Assembly: GCF_003797185.1 (NCBI RefSeq)
Contig: NZ_RKMH01000002.1
Span: 1-64,000, forward strand
Source of the DNA: Gordonia oryzae
Lineage (GTDB): Bacteria > Actinomycetota > Actinomycetes > Mycobacteriales > Mycobacteriaceae
Direction: 5' to 3'
DNA length: 64,000 nucleotides
A model generated the notes under the pieces. It was not told the origin of the DNA. It worked only from the letters and a program-made list of their open reading frames with translations, and made no database searches. Made by a program: the position numbers and the translations under genes. Every line of letters starts with the position of its first letter. Position 1 is the first letter of the stretch. This document shows, one piece after another, positions 34,603 to 44,070 of this stretch.

Positions 34603-35426
34603 AGGCCCCGATGCTCCTCGTCGGTGTGGCAGTGTGCGATGCCCTCTTCGCCGCCGACGACGAGGAGGCGGCCGTTGACGCGCACCACCTCGACATGACT
34701 GCCGTAGAGCGCTGAGAGCGTCGCCGTTGTCATCACCTTCTCCGGCGGCCCCGCGAGGAACTCGCCGCCGACGAGGTAGAGCACCCGGTCCACATACGGC
34801 ATCACCGGGTTGATCTCGTGCGTCACCAGGACCACTGCGGTTTGTGCGGTGCGCCGGCGACGGTCGATGAGTTCGACGACGCGTTCCTGGCTGGCCGGAT
34901 CGAGGCTGGCCAGTGGCTCGTCGCAGAGCAGTAGCTGCGGATCGGTGGTCAGCGCCTGCGCCACCCGCAGACGCTGCTGCTCACCGCCGGAGAGGAGCCC
35001 GACCGGGGCATCGGCGTAGGGGGTCGCACCGACCTCGGCGAGCGCGGCATCGACGATTCGTCGGCGTTCGCGTCGCCCGCGCAGACCGACACCCCACCGC
35101 GATCCGTCTACGCCGAACCCCACCAGGTCGCGGGCACGGAGGGCCATCGTGTCGGCCTCGTCGGCGTGCTGTTGAGGGATGTAGCCGACGGCGTCGGTGA
35201 CGTCGAGATCCCCGGCACTCAACCGATACTGGCCGAGCAGGGTGCGCAGGAACGACGTCTTGCCCGAACCGTTCGGACCGAGGACGGCGACGAACTCGCC
35301 GGCCTCGATCGTCAGGTTCAGGTTGTTCCAGAGCACCCGCTCGCCGAAGGCGAGGCGCGCGTGGCGAAACGCGGCGACCGGGATCGGCGTGGCGGTGGCC
35401 GGTGTGGCGGGGATCGGGTCGGTCAT
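34599..35426 (-). CDS. znuC: Zinc ABC transporter ATP-binding protein (ZnuC family)
   Basis: 275 residues. Walker A GPNGSGKTS (50-58), Q-loop YIPQQHADEAD, signature LLSGGEQQRLRVAQAL, Walker B LLLCDEPLASLDP and the switch His in LVTHEINPV. It powers the ZnuA-ZnuB importer. Its ATG shares a base with the znuA stop, so the three genes are one unit (znuA-znuC-znuB). Confidence 0.95.
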   Translation of the reverse strand: MTDPIPATPATATPIPVAAFRHARLAFGERVLWNNLNLTIEAGEFVAVLGPNGSGKTSFLRTLLGQYRLSAGDLDVTDAVGYIPQQHADEADTMALRARDLVGFGVDGSRWGVGLRGRRERRRIVDAALAEVGATPYADAPVGLLSGGEQQRLRVAQALTTDPQLLLCDEPLASLDPASQERVVELIDRRRRTAQTAVVLVTHEINPVMPYVDRVLYLVGGEFLAGPPEKVMTTATLSALYGSHVEVVRVNGRLLVVGGEEGIAHCHTDEEHRGL

Positions 35427-36370
35427 CAGGCGTTGGACGAGTTCAACGCATTCGCGAGGGCCTCGGCCTGGCCGCGCTGCCAGATGACGTAATCGCTGAC
35501 ACCGTCGGGCAGCGTTTCGGTGAACTTCACGACCGGTACTTTCGCACCTTGGGCCACCGTGAGCAACGCCTCGGTCACCGAGTCGACGGCCTGGGTGTTG
35601 TAGATGAACGCCTTCACGGTGCGGGAGGTGAGGAGGTCCTGTAGGGCGGCGCGGTCGGCGGCCGAGGGAGACTGGCCCTCCTCGACGGCTGCGGTGAAGC
35701 CGGCGGGGGAGACGTCGTCGAGCCCGGCCTCGGTGAGCAAGTATCCGGCCAGTGGTTCGGTCTGGGCGACCTTGGTCCCGTTGTGGGCGGCCTTGATCTG
35801 GCTCACCTGATTGCGGACGGCGGCGAGTTCGGTGTTGAAGCGTAGGGCGTTGGCGCGGTAGGTCTCGGCGTGGGCGGAGTCCTTGGCGGCCAACGCTTCC
35901 CCGAGTCTGGTGGCCACTTGTCCGACCACAGCCAGGTTGTAGAACACGTGCTCGTTGACCTCGTGCGAGTGGCCCTCGTCGGTGCCGGTCTCTGTGGTGG
36001 ACTCCTCGTGACCGCCCTGCATGATGTCGAAGGCGTTGATCACCGTGCCGGAGCTGTTCTTGGCGGCCTGCTCCATGTACTCGTCGTAGTGGCCGCCGTT
36101 CATGAGGATCACCGAGGCGTCGGCGACCTTCGCGGTGTCCGTCGCCGACGGCTCGAACTCGTGCGGGTCTTCGGTGCTGTTGGTGAACAGCGCGGTGACC
36201 TCAGCGTCGTTTCCGGCCACCGCCGAGGCCACCGAACCCCACACGTTGGTCGAGGTGACCACGGTCGGCTTACCGCCACTCGACGAGCCGCCGCCGTCGT
36301 CCGAACAACCCGACAGGACCAGGGCCGCGGCGGTCAACAGACCTGCGGAGGCGATCAATGCACGCTTCAT
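35426..36370 (-). CDS. znuA: Zinc-binding lipoprotein of ABC transporter (ZnuA family)
   Basis: 314 residues from the ATG at 36370. Lipoprotein signal with lipobox LVLSGC (C22). Cluster A-I ligands are in EDPHEFEPSA (His), NEHVFYNL (His), KVAQTEPLAGY and YNTQAVDS. A His/acidic loop (GGHEESTTETGTDEGHSHEV) precedes the second ligand and is typical of zinc-specific proteins. It captures zinc outside the membrane and passes it to ZnuB. The longer in-frame ORF upstream is noise. A Zur-like palindrome precedes it. Confidence 0.94.
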   Translation of the reverse strand: MKRALIASAGLLTAAALVLSGCSDDGGGSSSGGKPTVVTSTNVWGSVASAVAGNDAEVTALFTNSTEDPHEFEPSATDTAKVADASVILMNGGHYDEYMEQAAKNSSGTVINAFDIMQGGHEESTTETGTDEGHSHEVNEHVFYNLAVVGQVATRLGEALAAKDSAHAETYRANALRFNTELAAVRNQVSQIKAAHNGTKVAQTEPLAGYLLTEAGLDDVSPAGFTAAVEEGQSPSAADRAALQDLLTSRTVKAFIYNTQAVDSVTEALLTVAQGAKVPVVKFTETLPDGVSDYVIWQRGQAEALANALNSSNA

Positions 36371-36888
36371 GGAATAGCGCCCTTCGACGAAAACGACAAT
36401 CGTTACCGAATGCAGTGTAGGCGACGGCCTTCGTTGCGACCAATCGGCGCCCGTTCGCCGGTGGGTGCGGTGTGCGCGGGAGAAGTTCGGGGGTTTTGGT
36501 ACCAGTCGGGACATCTCGACGCCGAACCGTGCAAACAGGGGCCGGGTTCGGGCGCACCTCCCCCGGACAGTGTGGTCTCGCTCGCGGTGATCAGCCGATC
36601 GGGCCGGTGTGCCGATGATCGTCATCGACCCAGTCCGCGCAAGGCAGGGTGGGGACTGCATGACCATCGGTGGGTTGTCGGCCAACCCGATGGCCTCGAT
36701 CTGGACGAAAAGCGGCTCGTGAGACGAATACCGTCATCACGGCGGGACAATGAGGCGCCGTGGTGAATGTGTCAGTGTCTCCAGTCGAGAAGTGTGGGCA
36801 TGTGCAGCACACATGATGGATGCTCGGAGCAATCCGGGCTGGGGGCACTGACCCGAGCCGTCGCCGTGTGCTTCTCTAAGCTGAGGGG
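36371..36888. other. Intergenic region between znuA and mshA
   Basis: No gene can be supported. Frames are His/Arg/Pro-rich. It holds the znuA operator at its left edge and, at its right edge, TAAGCT (36877-36882) six bases before the mshA ATG, a probable -10 box. Confidence 0.6.
36389..36419 (-). promoter_or_regulatory. znuA promoter with Zur-like operator
   Basis: AACGA CAA TCGTT (36392-36404) is an inverted repeat that extends imperfectly on both sides (GAAAACGA/TCGTTACC). On the minus strand TACACT (complement of 36414-36419) fits a -10 box, which puts the transcription start at the palindrome. A Fur-family Zur binding there would block initiation when zinc is high. Zur itself is not in the window. 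Confidence 0.6.
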
Positions 36889-38229
36889 ATGAGTTCGTCA
36901 CGGCCCCGGCGCATCGCGTTGATCTCGGTGCACACCTCGCCGTTGGCGCAGCCCGGTACCGGCGACGCGGGCGGGATGAACGTCTACGTATGGCAGACGG
37001 CGCAGTGTCTGGCCCGGCGTGGGGTGAAGGTCGAGATATTCACGCGCGCGACCTCCTCGGCAGATGCGCCGACGGTGGCGGCCGCGGACGGGATCACCGT
37101 CCGACATATCGTGGCGGGGCCGTTCGAGGGGCTCGACAAGCGGGATCTGCCTGCTCAACTTTGTGCGTTCACCGCGGGGGTACTGCGCGCCGAGGCGATG
37201 CAAAGGCCCGGTTACTACGACCTGATCCATTCGCACTACTGGTTGTCGGGGCAGGTGGGGTGGCTCGCCCGGGAGCGATGGGGTGTGCCGCTGGTGCATA
37301 CCGCGCACACCTTGGCAGCGGTGAAGAACGCCGCACTGGCCAAAGGGGATGCGGCCGAACCACGACTGCGTGTGATCGGCGAGCAGCAGGTGGTTGCGGA
37401 GGCCGATCGGCTCGTGGCCAACACCGACACCGAACGCAACGAGCTGATCACCATGTACGACGCCGATCCCGGTCGCATCGACATCGTGACGCCGGGCGCC
37501 GATCTCGACTGCTACACCCCGGGTTCGCGCTCGGATGCACGCGCGGAGTTGGGACTGCCGGAAGAAGCGAGCATTGTGACGTTCGTCGGTCGTATCCAGC
37601 CGCTGAAGGCTCCCGACGTCCTGCTCTCTGCCGCGGCGCCGCTTATCGAGCGGCAGCGGGCGACCGGCCGTCGGCCGGTGCACGTGCTGATCGTGGGCGG
37701 GCCGTCGGGCAGTGGACTTGACCGGCCGACCGCGCTGATCGATCTAGCCGCCGAACTCGGCATCTCCGACGCCGTGACATTCTTGCCGCCGCAGCCCGCG
37801 ACGCGCCTTGCGCAGGTCTATCGGTCATCGGATCTCGTTGCAGTGCCCAGTTATTCGGAAAGCTTCGGTCTTGTCGCCATCGAGGCGCAGGCGTGTGGCG
37901 TCCCGGTGTTGGCCGCCCACGTCGGCGGACTCGGGGTGGCCGTGGCCGACGGCAGGTCGGGGATGCTCGTGGACGGACATCTGATCGGGGACTGGACGAC
38001 CGCGCTGGAGAAGATGCTCAGTAGTCCAGGACAGCTCAACGCGATGGGACGCCGCGCACGCGAGCATGCCGAACAATTCTCGTGGGAGCACACCACCGAC
38101 GCGCTGCTGGCGAGTTACGCGCGAGCGATGGATTCCTTTGCGGGTAACCGTGTGCCGGCGGTCGGAGTTACCCCGCTGGTGCGGGCGACCCGCCGCTGGG
38201 GACGCCGTCGGGCGCGGATGCCCCTCTGA
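36889..38229 (+). CDS. mshA: D-inositol-3-phosphate glycosyltransferase MshA
   Basis: Transfers GlcNAc from UDP-GlcNAc to inositol 3-phosphate, the first step of mycothiol synthesis. 446 residues, GT-B family 4: [19 protein letters not shown] at the front, [40 protein letters not shown] and the GT4 [18 protein letters not shown] motif. The start is backed by GAGGGG and by a TAAGCT box at 6 nt. Matches Rv0486; the other msh genes are elsewhere, as usual. Confidence 0.97.
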   Translation: MSSSRPRRIALISVHTSPLAQPGTGDAGGMNVYVWQTAQCLARRGVKVEIFTRATSSADAPTVAAADGITVRHIVAGPFEGLDKRDLPAQLCAFTAGVLRAEAMQRPGYYDLIHSHYWLSGQVGWLARERWGVPLVHTAHTLAAVKNAALAKGDAAEPRLRVIGEQQVVAEADRLVANTDTERNELITMYDADPGRIDIVTPGADLDCYTPGSRSDARAELGLPEEASIVTFVGRIQPLKAPDVLLSAAAPLIERQRATGRRPVHVLIVGGPSGSGLDRPTALIDLAAELGISDAVTFLPPQPATRLAQVYRSSDLVAVPSYSESFGLVAIEAQACGVPVLAAHVGGLGVAVADGRSGMLVDGHLIGDWTTALEKMLSSPGQLNAMGRRAREHAEQFSWEHTTDALLASYARAMDSFAGNRVPAVGVTPLVRATRRWGRRRARMPL

Positions 38230-38285
38230 GTGATGGCGTCCCGAGAGATTCTCGAGGCCACGACCGCCGAAGCGGAAGGAAGACG

Positions 38286-38900
38286 ATGAGTCACACCGAC
38301 CACATCGAACTGCTGGAAAAGGTGCTCACCGACGGGGGGATTGCGTTCACCCGTAAGAGTTCCGGCGCGGCTCGGGCTGAGCACATCGTGCTCGAGCTGC
38401 CGGGTGAGCGCAAGCTCACGACAACGGTGTTGCTGACCGCGGGTACCTACGGTGTGCGGGTGGAAGCGTTTGTCTGCCGCCGCCCCGACGAGAAACACGA
38501 AGAGGTCTTCACGTTCCTACTCAAACGTAATCGCCGGCTCTACGGCGTGGCGTACACGATCGACAATATCGGCGACATCTACCTGATCGGCCGGATCTCC
38601 GGAGATGCGCTCACCTCCGATGAGGTCGACCGTGTTCTCGGACAGGTACTCGAGGCCGCCGACGGTGACTTCAACACATTGCTCGAAATCGGTTTCGCCA
38701 CCTCGATCCGTCGCGAGTGGGCGTGGCGTGTCTCGCGCGGCGAATCGCTGCGCAACCTGCTCGCCTTCGAGCATCTGATTGACAAGGACTCGCTCCCCGA
38801 ACCCGGAGAACCGTTGCCGGACAGGTACGTTCCCGGCGAAACCCCGGTGGTCGACGGCGCGACCGGTAGTACTTTTCCAGACCTGTTCCAGCCTCGGTGA
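38286..38900 (+). CDS. YbjN domain-containing protein
   Basis: 204 residues with the YbjN/tetratricopeptide-regulator-like fold: RKSSGAARAEHIVLELPGERK, VEAFVCRRPDEKHEEVFTFL and NIGDIYLIGRISGDAL. YbjN-like proteins often act as chaperone or secretion-partner folds. A GGAAGGAAGACG Shine-Dalgarno-like stretch precedes the ATG. Matches Rv0487 next to mshA, and is likely co-transcribed with it. Role unknown. Confidence 0.87.
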   Translation: MSHTDHIELLEKVLTDGGIAFTRKSSGAARAEHIVLELPGERKLTTTVLLTAGTYGVRVEAFVCRRPDEKHEEVFTFLLKRNRRLYGVAYTIDNIGDIYLIGRISGDALTSDEVDRVLGQVLEAADGDFNTLLEIGFATSIRREWAWRVSRGESLRNLLAFEHLIDKDSLPEPGEPLPDRYVPGETPVVDGATGSTFPDLFQPR

Positions 38901-38988
38901 CAGCGTCACACCGGACAGAGGTCTGCGTCACAACGTGGCAACGACTGTTGATGCGATTACTCTGATCATCCTGCCCAACAGAGGTGCC

Positions 38989-39874
38989 ATGAGTCTCGCC
39001 ACTCCCTTTCCCGCTGTCGAGATCCCGATGTCGAGATCCCCGATGTCAGCCTCTGGGAGTTCTTGTTCGGGTCATTCGCCGACGCCGATCTCGAGCGGGT
39101 GGCGCTTGTTGGTCCGACGTCGGGTACGGAGACCACCTACGGGCAGCTGATCGGTCAGATCAATGCGGCGGCGGGGGGCGCTATGGGCGCGGTATCGCGG
39201 TCGGTGACGTTGTAGGGGTTGCTGTCACCGAATATCCCGGCGTTCGCCACCGTCTTCCGCGGCATCCTGCGCGCCTGCTCAACGCGGCGTTGTACAACCG
39301 TGGTCGCCGGGTCATCATGCCGCGGTTCGATCGCGTCGAATTCCTCGGCACCATCCAGAGGTATCGGGTGACAGCGCCCATATCGCGCCGCCGGTCGCCG
39401 TGGCGCTGGCCAAGCACCCGATCGTCGACAACTACGATCTGTCGTCGTTGAAGGTGATGATGTCGGGGGCGGCCCCGCTTGGCGATGAGTTGGGCAAGGC
39501 GGTGGCCAAGTGTCTGGATCTGCATATGTTGCAGGGCTACGGCATGAGTGAACTCTCGCCGGTCAGCCACCTCATCCCGATCTCCTCGACCGCTGCGCTG
39601 GGTGTCGAGGAGTCGCTGTTGTCGTCGACGGGGTGTTGTTGTTGACGCATCCGAAGATCGCCGACGCCGCGGTGATCGGGGTCAACGACGCCGACGGCGA
39701 GGAGAGCCCGAAGGCGTTCGTGGTCACCGAGCCCGATGCCGATCGATGAGAACGAGGTGATCGAGTTCGTCGCCGCACAGGTCGCACCGCACAAGAAGGT
39801 CCGCGCCGTTGAGTTCATCGACGCCACAACGAAGTCGGAGTGGCAAGATCCTCCGAAAGGACTTGCGCACGTAG
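38989..39874 (+). pseudogene. AMP-dependent ligase (4-coumarate-CoA-ligase-like) pseudogene
   Basis: Fragments in different frames follow the order of a 4CL-like acyl-CoA ligase: MSLATPFPAVEIP, then SLWEFLFGSFADADLERVAL, then ALAKHPIVDNYDLSSLKVMM with QGYGMSELSPVSH, then VLLLTHPKIADAAVIGVNDA and finally the GKILRKDLRT end followed by a stop at 39872. The P-loop (SSGTTG-type) segment and much of the middle are missing. A 15-base duplication (GTCGAGATCCCCGAT type, 39016-39044) near the start breaks the frame. Non-functional. Confidence 0.88.
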
Positions 39875-39905
39875 GCGAAGGAGGTCATCGGGAATAATCG
39901 CTGCG

Positions 39906-40559
39906 GTGATCCCCTTCCGCCACCTCGTGCTTGCTGCGTCGCTGATCGCCACCACCGCCCTGACCGTCGGCCTCGGCGTCACTGACCCGGCCACGCCGCT
40001 CTACTATCCGACGCGGTTTCTGGTGTGGAATCTGTTTCTTGCCTGGATTCCGATGATCTTCGCGGTCGGATTCGCCGTCGTTCGGCGGCGCGTGTGGCTG
40101 ATCCCGATCGGTGTCGGGTGGCTGGCGCTCCTGCCCAACGCTCCCTATCTCGTCACCGACCTCGTGCACCTGCGCGAGGGCTATGACCTGTGGCGGCACA
40201 TCTTGCAGTACGGCTTCGCGGCGTGGACCGGCATCATCCTCGGTGTGGTCTCGCTGTTGCTGGTGCACCGGCGCCTCGGCCGGGAATTCGGCCCGATCAT
40301 CGGCTGGCTGGCCGTCGCGTGCTCGGTCGGACTCTGCGCGATCGGCGTCGTCATCGGCCGCTTCCAACGCTGGAACTCCTGGGATCTGCTGGCCCGGCCC
40401 GGGTACATCGTCCGCTCAACCCTGGGATGGGTGGGTTCGCCGTTCTCCCATGTCGAATCGGCCGGCGTCGCAGTGGCCGTCGCGCTGTTCTTCGGGCTGG
40501 CCTACCTGACGATCTGGGCCATTGATGGCCTCGACGCACTGCGGCCGAGCAAGCGCTGA
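39906..40559 (+). CDS. DUF1361 membrane protein
   Basis: 217 residues from the GTG at 39906, about six membrane helices (such as [19 protein letters not shown] and [12 protein letters not shown]). DUF1361 signatures are [30 protein letters not shown] and [10 protein letters not shown]. Function unknown; an integral membrane role only. The earlier ORF start would overlap the AMP-ligase pseudogene. It is not conserved at this place in M. tuberculosis. Confidence 0.85.
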   Translation: MIPFRHLVLAASLIATTALTVGLGVTDPATPLYYPTRFLVWNLFLAWIPMIFAVGFAVVRRRVWLIPIGVGWLALLPNAPYLVTDLVHLREGYDLWRHILQYGFAAWTGIILGVVSLLLVHRRLGREFGPIIGWLAVACSVGLCAIGVVIGRFQRWNSWDLLARPGYIVRSTLGWVGSPFSHVESAGVAVAVALFFGLAYLTIWAIDGLDALRPSKR

Positions 40560-40591
40560 ACCCACCCGACCGGTGTGACAAACTATCGACC

Positions 40592-41338
40592 ATGAGCAAC
40601 GGCACCCTGATTCTGATGCGGCACGGCGAGAGCGAGTGGAACGCGTCCAACCAGTTCACCGGCTGGGTCGACGTCGCGCTCACCGACAAGGGCGAGGCCG
40701 AGGCGAAGCACGCCGGCGAGCTCCTCGTCGATCATGATCTGCTGCCTGACGTTCTTTACACCTCACTGCTGCGCCGGGCGATTGTGACCGCGCAGATCGC
40801 GTTGGACACCGCCGATCGGCACTGGATTCCGGTGGTCCGCGACTGGCGTCTCAACGAACGTCACTACGGTGCGCTGCAGGGCTTGAACAAAGCCGACACC
40901 CTTGAGAAGTACGGCAAGGAGCAGTTCATGCTCTGGCGTCGCAGCTATGACGCCCCGCCGCCGCCGATTGATCCCGACGCCGAGTACAGCCAGACCCGCG
41001 ATCCGCGGTACGCCGACCTCGCCGAGGTGCCACTGACCGAATGCCTCAAGGACGTCGTGGAGCGGCTGATTCCGTATTTCACCGAGACCATCGCCGCCGA
41101 CATCTCCGCCGGCAAGACCGTTCTCATTGCGGCGCACGGTAATTCGTTGCGCGCGCTGGTCAAATACCTTGACGGGATCTCCGATGCCGACATCGCCGGT
41201 CTCAACATCCCGACGGGCAATCCGCTGCGTTACGACCTCGACGAGAACCTCACGCCGCTCAATCCCGGCGGCACCTATCTGGACCCGGAAGCCGCCGCGG
41301 CGGGTGCGGCAGCGGTCGCGGCGCAGGGACAGAAATAA
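40592..41338 (+). CDS. gpmA: 2,3-bisphosphoglycerate-dependent phosphoglycerate mutase
   Basis: Interconverts 3- and 2-phosphoglycerate in glycolysis and gluconeogenesis. 248 residues with phosphohistidine H11 in [36 protein letters not shown] and the second His in [12 protein letters not shown]. Ends with an Ala-rich tail. Matches gpm1 (Rv0489), just before senX3-regX3 as in M. tuberculosis. Confidence 0.98.
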   Translation: MSNGTLILMRHGESEWNASNQFTGWVDVALTDKGEAEAKHAGELLVDHDLLPDVLYTSLLRRAIVTAQIALDTADRHWIPVVRDWRLNERHYGALQGLNKADTLEKYGKEQFMLWRRSYDAPPPPIDPDAEYSQTRDPRYADLAEVPLTECLKDVVERLIPYFTETIAADISAGKTVLIAAHGNSLRALVKYLDGISDADIAGLNIPTGNPLRYDLDENLTPLNPGGTYLDPEAAAAGAAAVAAQGQK

Positions 41339-41405
41339 GCGCCTGGTGTGTTCTGTAACATAATCGTCATGGCGGCGCTCGTGTGACAGGCGCTACATTG
41401 GGTGC

Positions 41406-41726
41406 ATGGCAGATCCCAGCCACCTGCGCATCGCCCATTCGGCTGCGCGCGAGCGATACGAAGCAATCCTCACCACCGACTCCGACGGTGACGAGATCAC
41501 GGTGGGATATGTCGATTACGTCTCCGAGCCATACCAGGTGGTGTTGACCCATACCGTCATCCCGGAGGCCTACTCCGGGCGCGGATATGCCGCCCAACTC
41601 GTGCAAGCGGTACTCGATGACATTCGTCAGGCGGGAAAACAGGTCGTGCCGGTCTGTTCCTATGTGCGACGCTTCATCGACCGCCATCCGGAATACGCCG
41701 ATATGGCGGTACCGGTACCGCAGTGA
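41406..41726 (+). CDS. GNAT-like N-acetyltransferase (small YjdJ type)
   Basis: 106 residues covering the acetyl-CoA-binding half of the GNAT fold: VLTHTVIPEAYSGRGYAAQL holds the Q/R-x-x-G-x-G/A-like loop, followed by VQAVLDDIRQAGKQVVPVC and the FIDRHPEYADM end typical of this small class. These lack a clear substrate domain; their targets are unknown. TACATT (41394-41399) lies 6 nt before the ATG, suggesting a leaderless mRNA. Confidence 0.9.
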   Translation: MADPSHLRIAHSAARERYEAILTTDSDGDEITVGYVDYVSEPYQVVLTHTVIPEAYSGRGYAAQLVQAVLDDIRQAGKQVVPVCSYVRRFIDRHPEYADMAVPVPQ

Positions 41727-41912
41727 GAATGCGCCCGTGTCACCCTGCTCAGCGCTGGTGAGCCCTGGTGGTGCTTTGACGATTCCGGTCGGGACTTGTT
41801 CGTAGGCCGTTTCGGTGCTTCGGATCACGTTTCGGTGGAACACCACGTGAACGGAAGTCGAATTGTGCCGTCGGGAATGTTCGCGCAGTTTCCGGGACCG
41901 TAAGCTGCCAGT

Positions 41913-43307
41913 GTGACCGCTGCATTCCTTGCCGGGGCCATCGTGGCAGTTGTGCTTGCGTTGTTGCTCGGGTACCAGTTCGGTCGTGGTGACGTAAGGG
42001 GCCGGTGGTTTCGCCGATCCTCCGGCGACGTCGCCTCGTCTCACGCCGAGTCCGTCCACTCCGATTCCGTGCACTCCGATTCCGACGTGATCCCCAGCGG
42101 CGCACCCGTCGTCGCCGACCGTCCCCGCGTGGTCCCGGATTCGGCGGCCCTGCGCGAATCCGATCTCCCCGTGGTCACCCCGGACGGTCAGATGACCAAG
42201 GCCGGGCTGCTCAGCCTCATAGTCCGCAATTCCGAGGTTGCCGTCGCCGTCGTCGACGACTTTCGCGACGTGGTTCTCTACAACCATCGCGCCGTCGAGC
42301 TCGGGCTCGTCTCGGAGTATCTGCTCGCCGAACCAGTGTGGGAGCACTCGTTGACCGTCCTCGAGACGGGTGAGCAGGCGCGTTTCGATTTTGTCCCGCC
42401 GACCTCTACGCTGGGATTTCTCTCCACCGGGCGCGCCACCAAGCGCAGCGCTGAATCGGTGCGCTGCCTGGCACGACTTGGCTATCACGGCCACGAGCGC
42501 TACGTGATGATCTATGGCACCGATGACACCGAGAACCTGCGGGTGGAGGCCACCCGCCGTGACTTCGTCGCCAACGTGTCCCACGAGCTCAAGACCCCAG
42601 TCGGTGCGATCGGACTGCTGGCCGAGGCGCTGATCGAATCCGCCGACGACGCCGATTCCGTCGAGCACTTCGGGCACCGCGTCGTCGCGGAGGCCGCCCG
42701 GATGGGCAACATGGTGTCCGAGCTGATCGCGCTGTCCCGACTCGAGGGCGGCGAGAAGCCGCATTTCGCGGCCGTCGACGTCGACGATCTCATCGACTCC
42801 GCCATCGACGGGACCGCGGTGAGCGCCGAGGCCGCCAACATCGTCCTGCGCGCCGACGAGCCCATCCACACCTGGGTGCGTGGCGACCGGATGCTGCTGC
42901 TGACCGCGTTGAGCAACCTGATCGTCAACGCCATCGCCTACTCGCCGGAGAACACGACGGTCTCGGTGAGCCGGCGCGTCACCACCTCGGCCGGGGTCCC
43001 GATGGTGTCGATCGCGGTCACCGACCGCGGCATCGGTATCAACCCGTCTGATCAACAGCGCGTCTTCGAACGTTTCTTCCGCGTCGACAAGGCGCGGTCG
43101 CGTCTGACCGGCGGCACCGGTCTGGGCCTGGCGATCGTCAAACACGTTGCTGCCACCCACGACGGAACCATCAACCTGTGGAGTCAACCCGGCACCGGGT
43201 CGACGTTCACCCTCTCGATTCCCCAGGACCTCGACGCCGAGAATGCTGATGCGTCAAGGCAATCCGATAAGGAGTCGTCCCACCGAGCCGACCCCCAGAT
43301 CGCGTGA
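41913..43307 (+). CDS. senX3: Sensor histidine kinase SenX3
   Basis: 464 residues: one N-terminal membrane helix (FLAGAIVAVVLALLLGYQ), a linker with a short HSDSVHSDS repeat, a PAS-like domain (about 85-195), the dimerisation box with phospho-acceptor H224 (VSHELKTPVGAIGL) and the HATPase N/G boxes (NLIVNAIAYSPENT, TDRGIGI, GTGLGLAI). It senses phosphate limitation through the Pst/PhoU system and phosphorylates RegX3. TAAGCT (41901-41906) lies 6 nt before the GTG. Matches Rv0490. Confidence 0.96.
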   Translation: MTAAFLAGAIVAVVLALLLGYQFGRGDVRGRWFRRSSGDVASSHAESVHSDSVHSDSDVIPSGAPVVADRPRVVPDSAALRESDLPVVTPDGQMTKAGLLSLIVRNSEVAVAVVDDFRDVVLYNHRAVELGLVSEYLLAEPVWEHSLTVLETGEQARFDFVPPTSTLGFLSTGRATKRSAESVRCLARLGYHGHERYVMIYGTDDTENLRVEATRRDFVANVSHELKTPVGAIGLLAEALIESADDADSVEHFGHRVVAEAARMGNMVSELIALSRLEGGEKPHFAAVDVDDLIDSAIDGTAVSAEAANIVLRADEPIHTWVRGDRMLLLTALSNLIVNAIAYSPENTTVSVSRRVTTSAGVPMVSIAVTDRGIGINPSDQQRVFERFFRVDKARSRLTGGTGLGLAIVKHVAATHDGTINLWSQPGTGSTFTLSIPQDLDAENADASRQSDKESSHRADPQIA

Positions 43308-43383
43308 CCTCCTCGGAGGAGGACGACGAGAGTCACGTGACCACGCAACTACGAGAACGTCTGAGAAACAAGGAGCTTCACGA

Positions 43384-44070
43384 GTGACGCATGTACTGAT
43401 CGTCGAGGACGAGGAGTCGTTGGCCGATCCGCTGGCCTTCCTCCTGCGCAAGGAGGGGTTCGAAGCGAGCGTCGTCAACGATGGTGCACAGGCCATCGCG
43501 GTGTTCGAGCGCATCAGCCCCGACATCGTCCTGCTCGACCTCATGCTCCCCGGGGTGTCGGGGACCGAGATCTGCAAATCACTGCGCGCCCGGTCGAGCG
43601 TGCCGGTGATCATGGTGACCGCCCGCGACAGTGAGATCGACAAGGTCGTCGGACTCGAACTCGGTGCCGACGACTATGTCACCAAGCCGTATTCGGCGCG
43701 TGAGCTCATCGCCCGCATCCGGGCGGTTCTGCGTCGTGGGGGAGACGTCGGCGAGGACGACCTCGCCTTGGCGGTCCTCGAATCCGGACCGGTCCGGATG
43801 GACGTCGAACGCCATACCGTGGCAGTAGATGGTGAGTCGATCACGTTGCCGCTCAAGGAGTTTGATCTCCTCGAATACCTACTCCGCAACTCCGGGCGGG
43901 TACTCACCCGCGGGCAGTTGATCGACCGCGTGTGGGGTGCGGACTACGTCGGGGACACCAAGACCCTCGACGTCCACGTCAAGCGGCTGCGGTCGAAGAT
44001 CGAGCCCGATCCGGCCTCGCCGAAACACCTTGTGACGGTGCGTGGATTGGGGTACAAGTTCGAGCCGTGA
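43384..44070 (+). CDS. regX3: Two-component response regulator RegX3
   Basis: 228 residues. Receiver domain (2-115) with acidic D9, phospho-acceptor D52 (DIVLLDLMLPG) and K102-type Lys (VTKPYSARE), then an OmpR/PhoB winged-helix domain (LKEFDLLEYLLRNSGRVLTR, DVHVKRLRSKIE). It controls the phosphate-starvation regulon. Start GTG at 43384 follows AAGGAGC. The 76-base senX3-regX3 gap lacks the MIRU repeats seen in M. tuberculosis. Its TGA abuts the stop of the convergent next gene. Confidence 0.97.
   Translation: MTHVLIVEDEESLADPLAFLLRKEGFEASVVNDGAQAIAVFERISPDIVLLDLMLPGVSGTEICKSLRARSSVPVIMVTARDSEIDKVVGLELGADDYVTKPYSARELIARIRAVLRRGGDVGEDDLALAVLESGPVRMDVERHTVAVDGESITLPLKEFDLLEYLLRNSGRVLTRGQLIDRVWGADYVGDTKTLDVHVKRLRSKIEPDPASPKHLVTVRGLGYKFEP

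Noticed and set aside
41367-43187. 606-codon minus-strand frame across GNAT and senX3
   Set aside because: Antisense shadow of genes with clear GNAT and histidine-kinase motifs.
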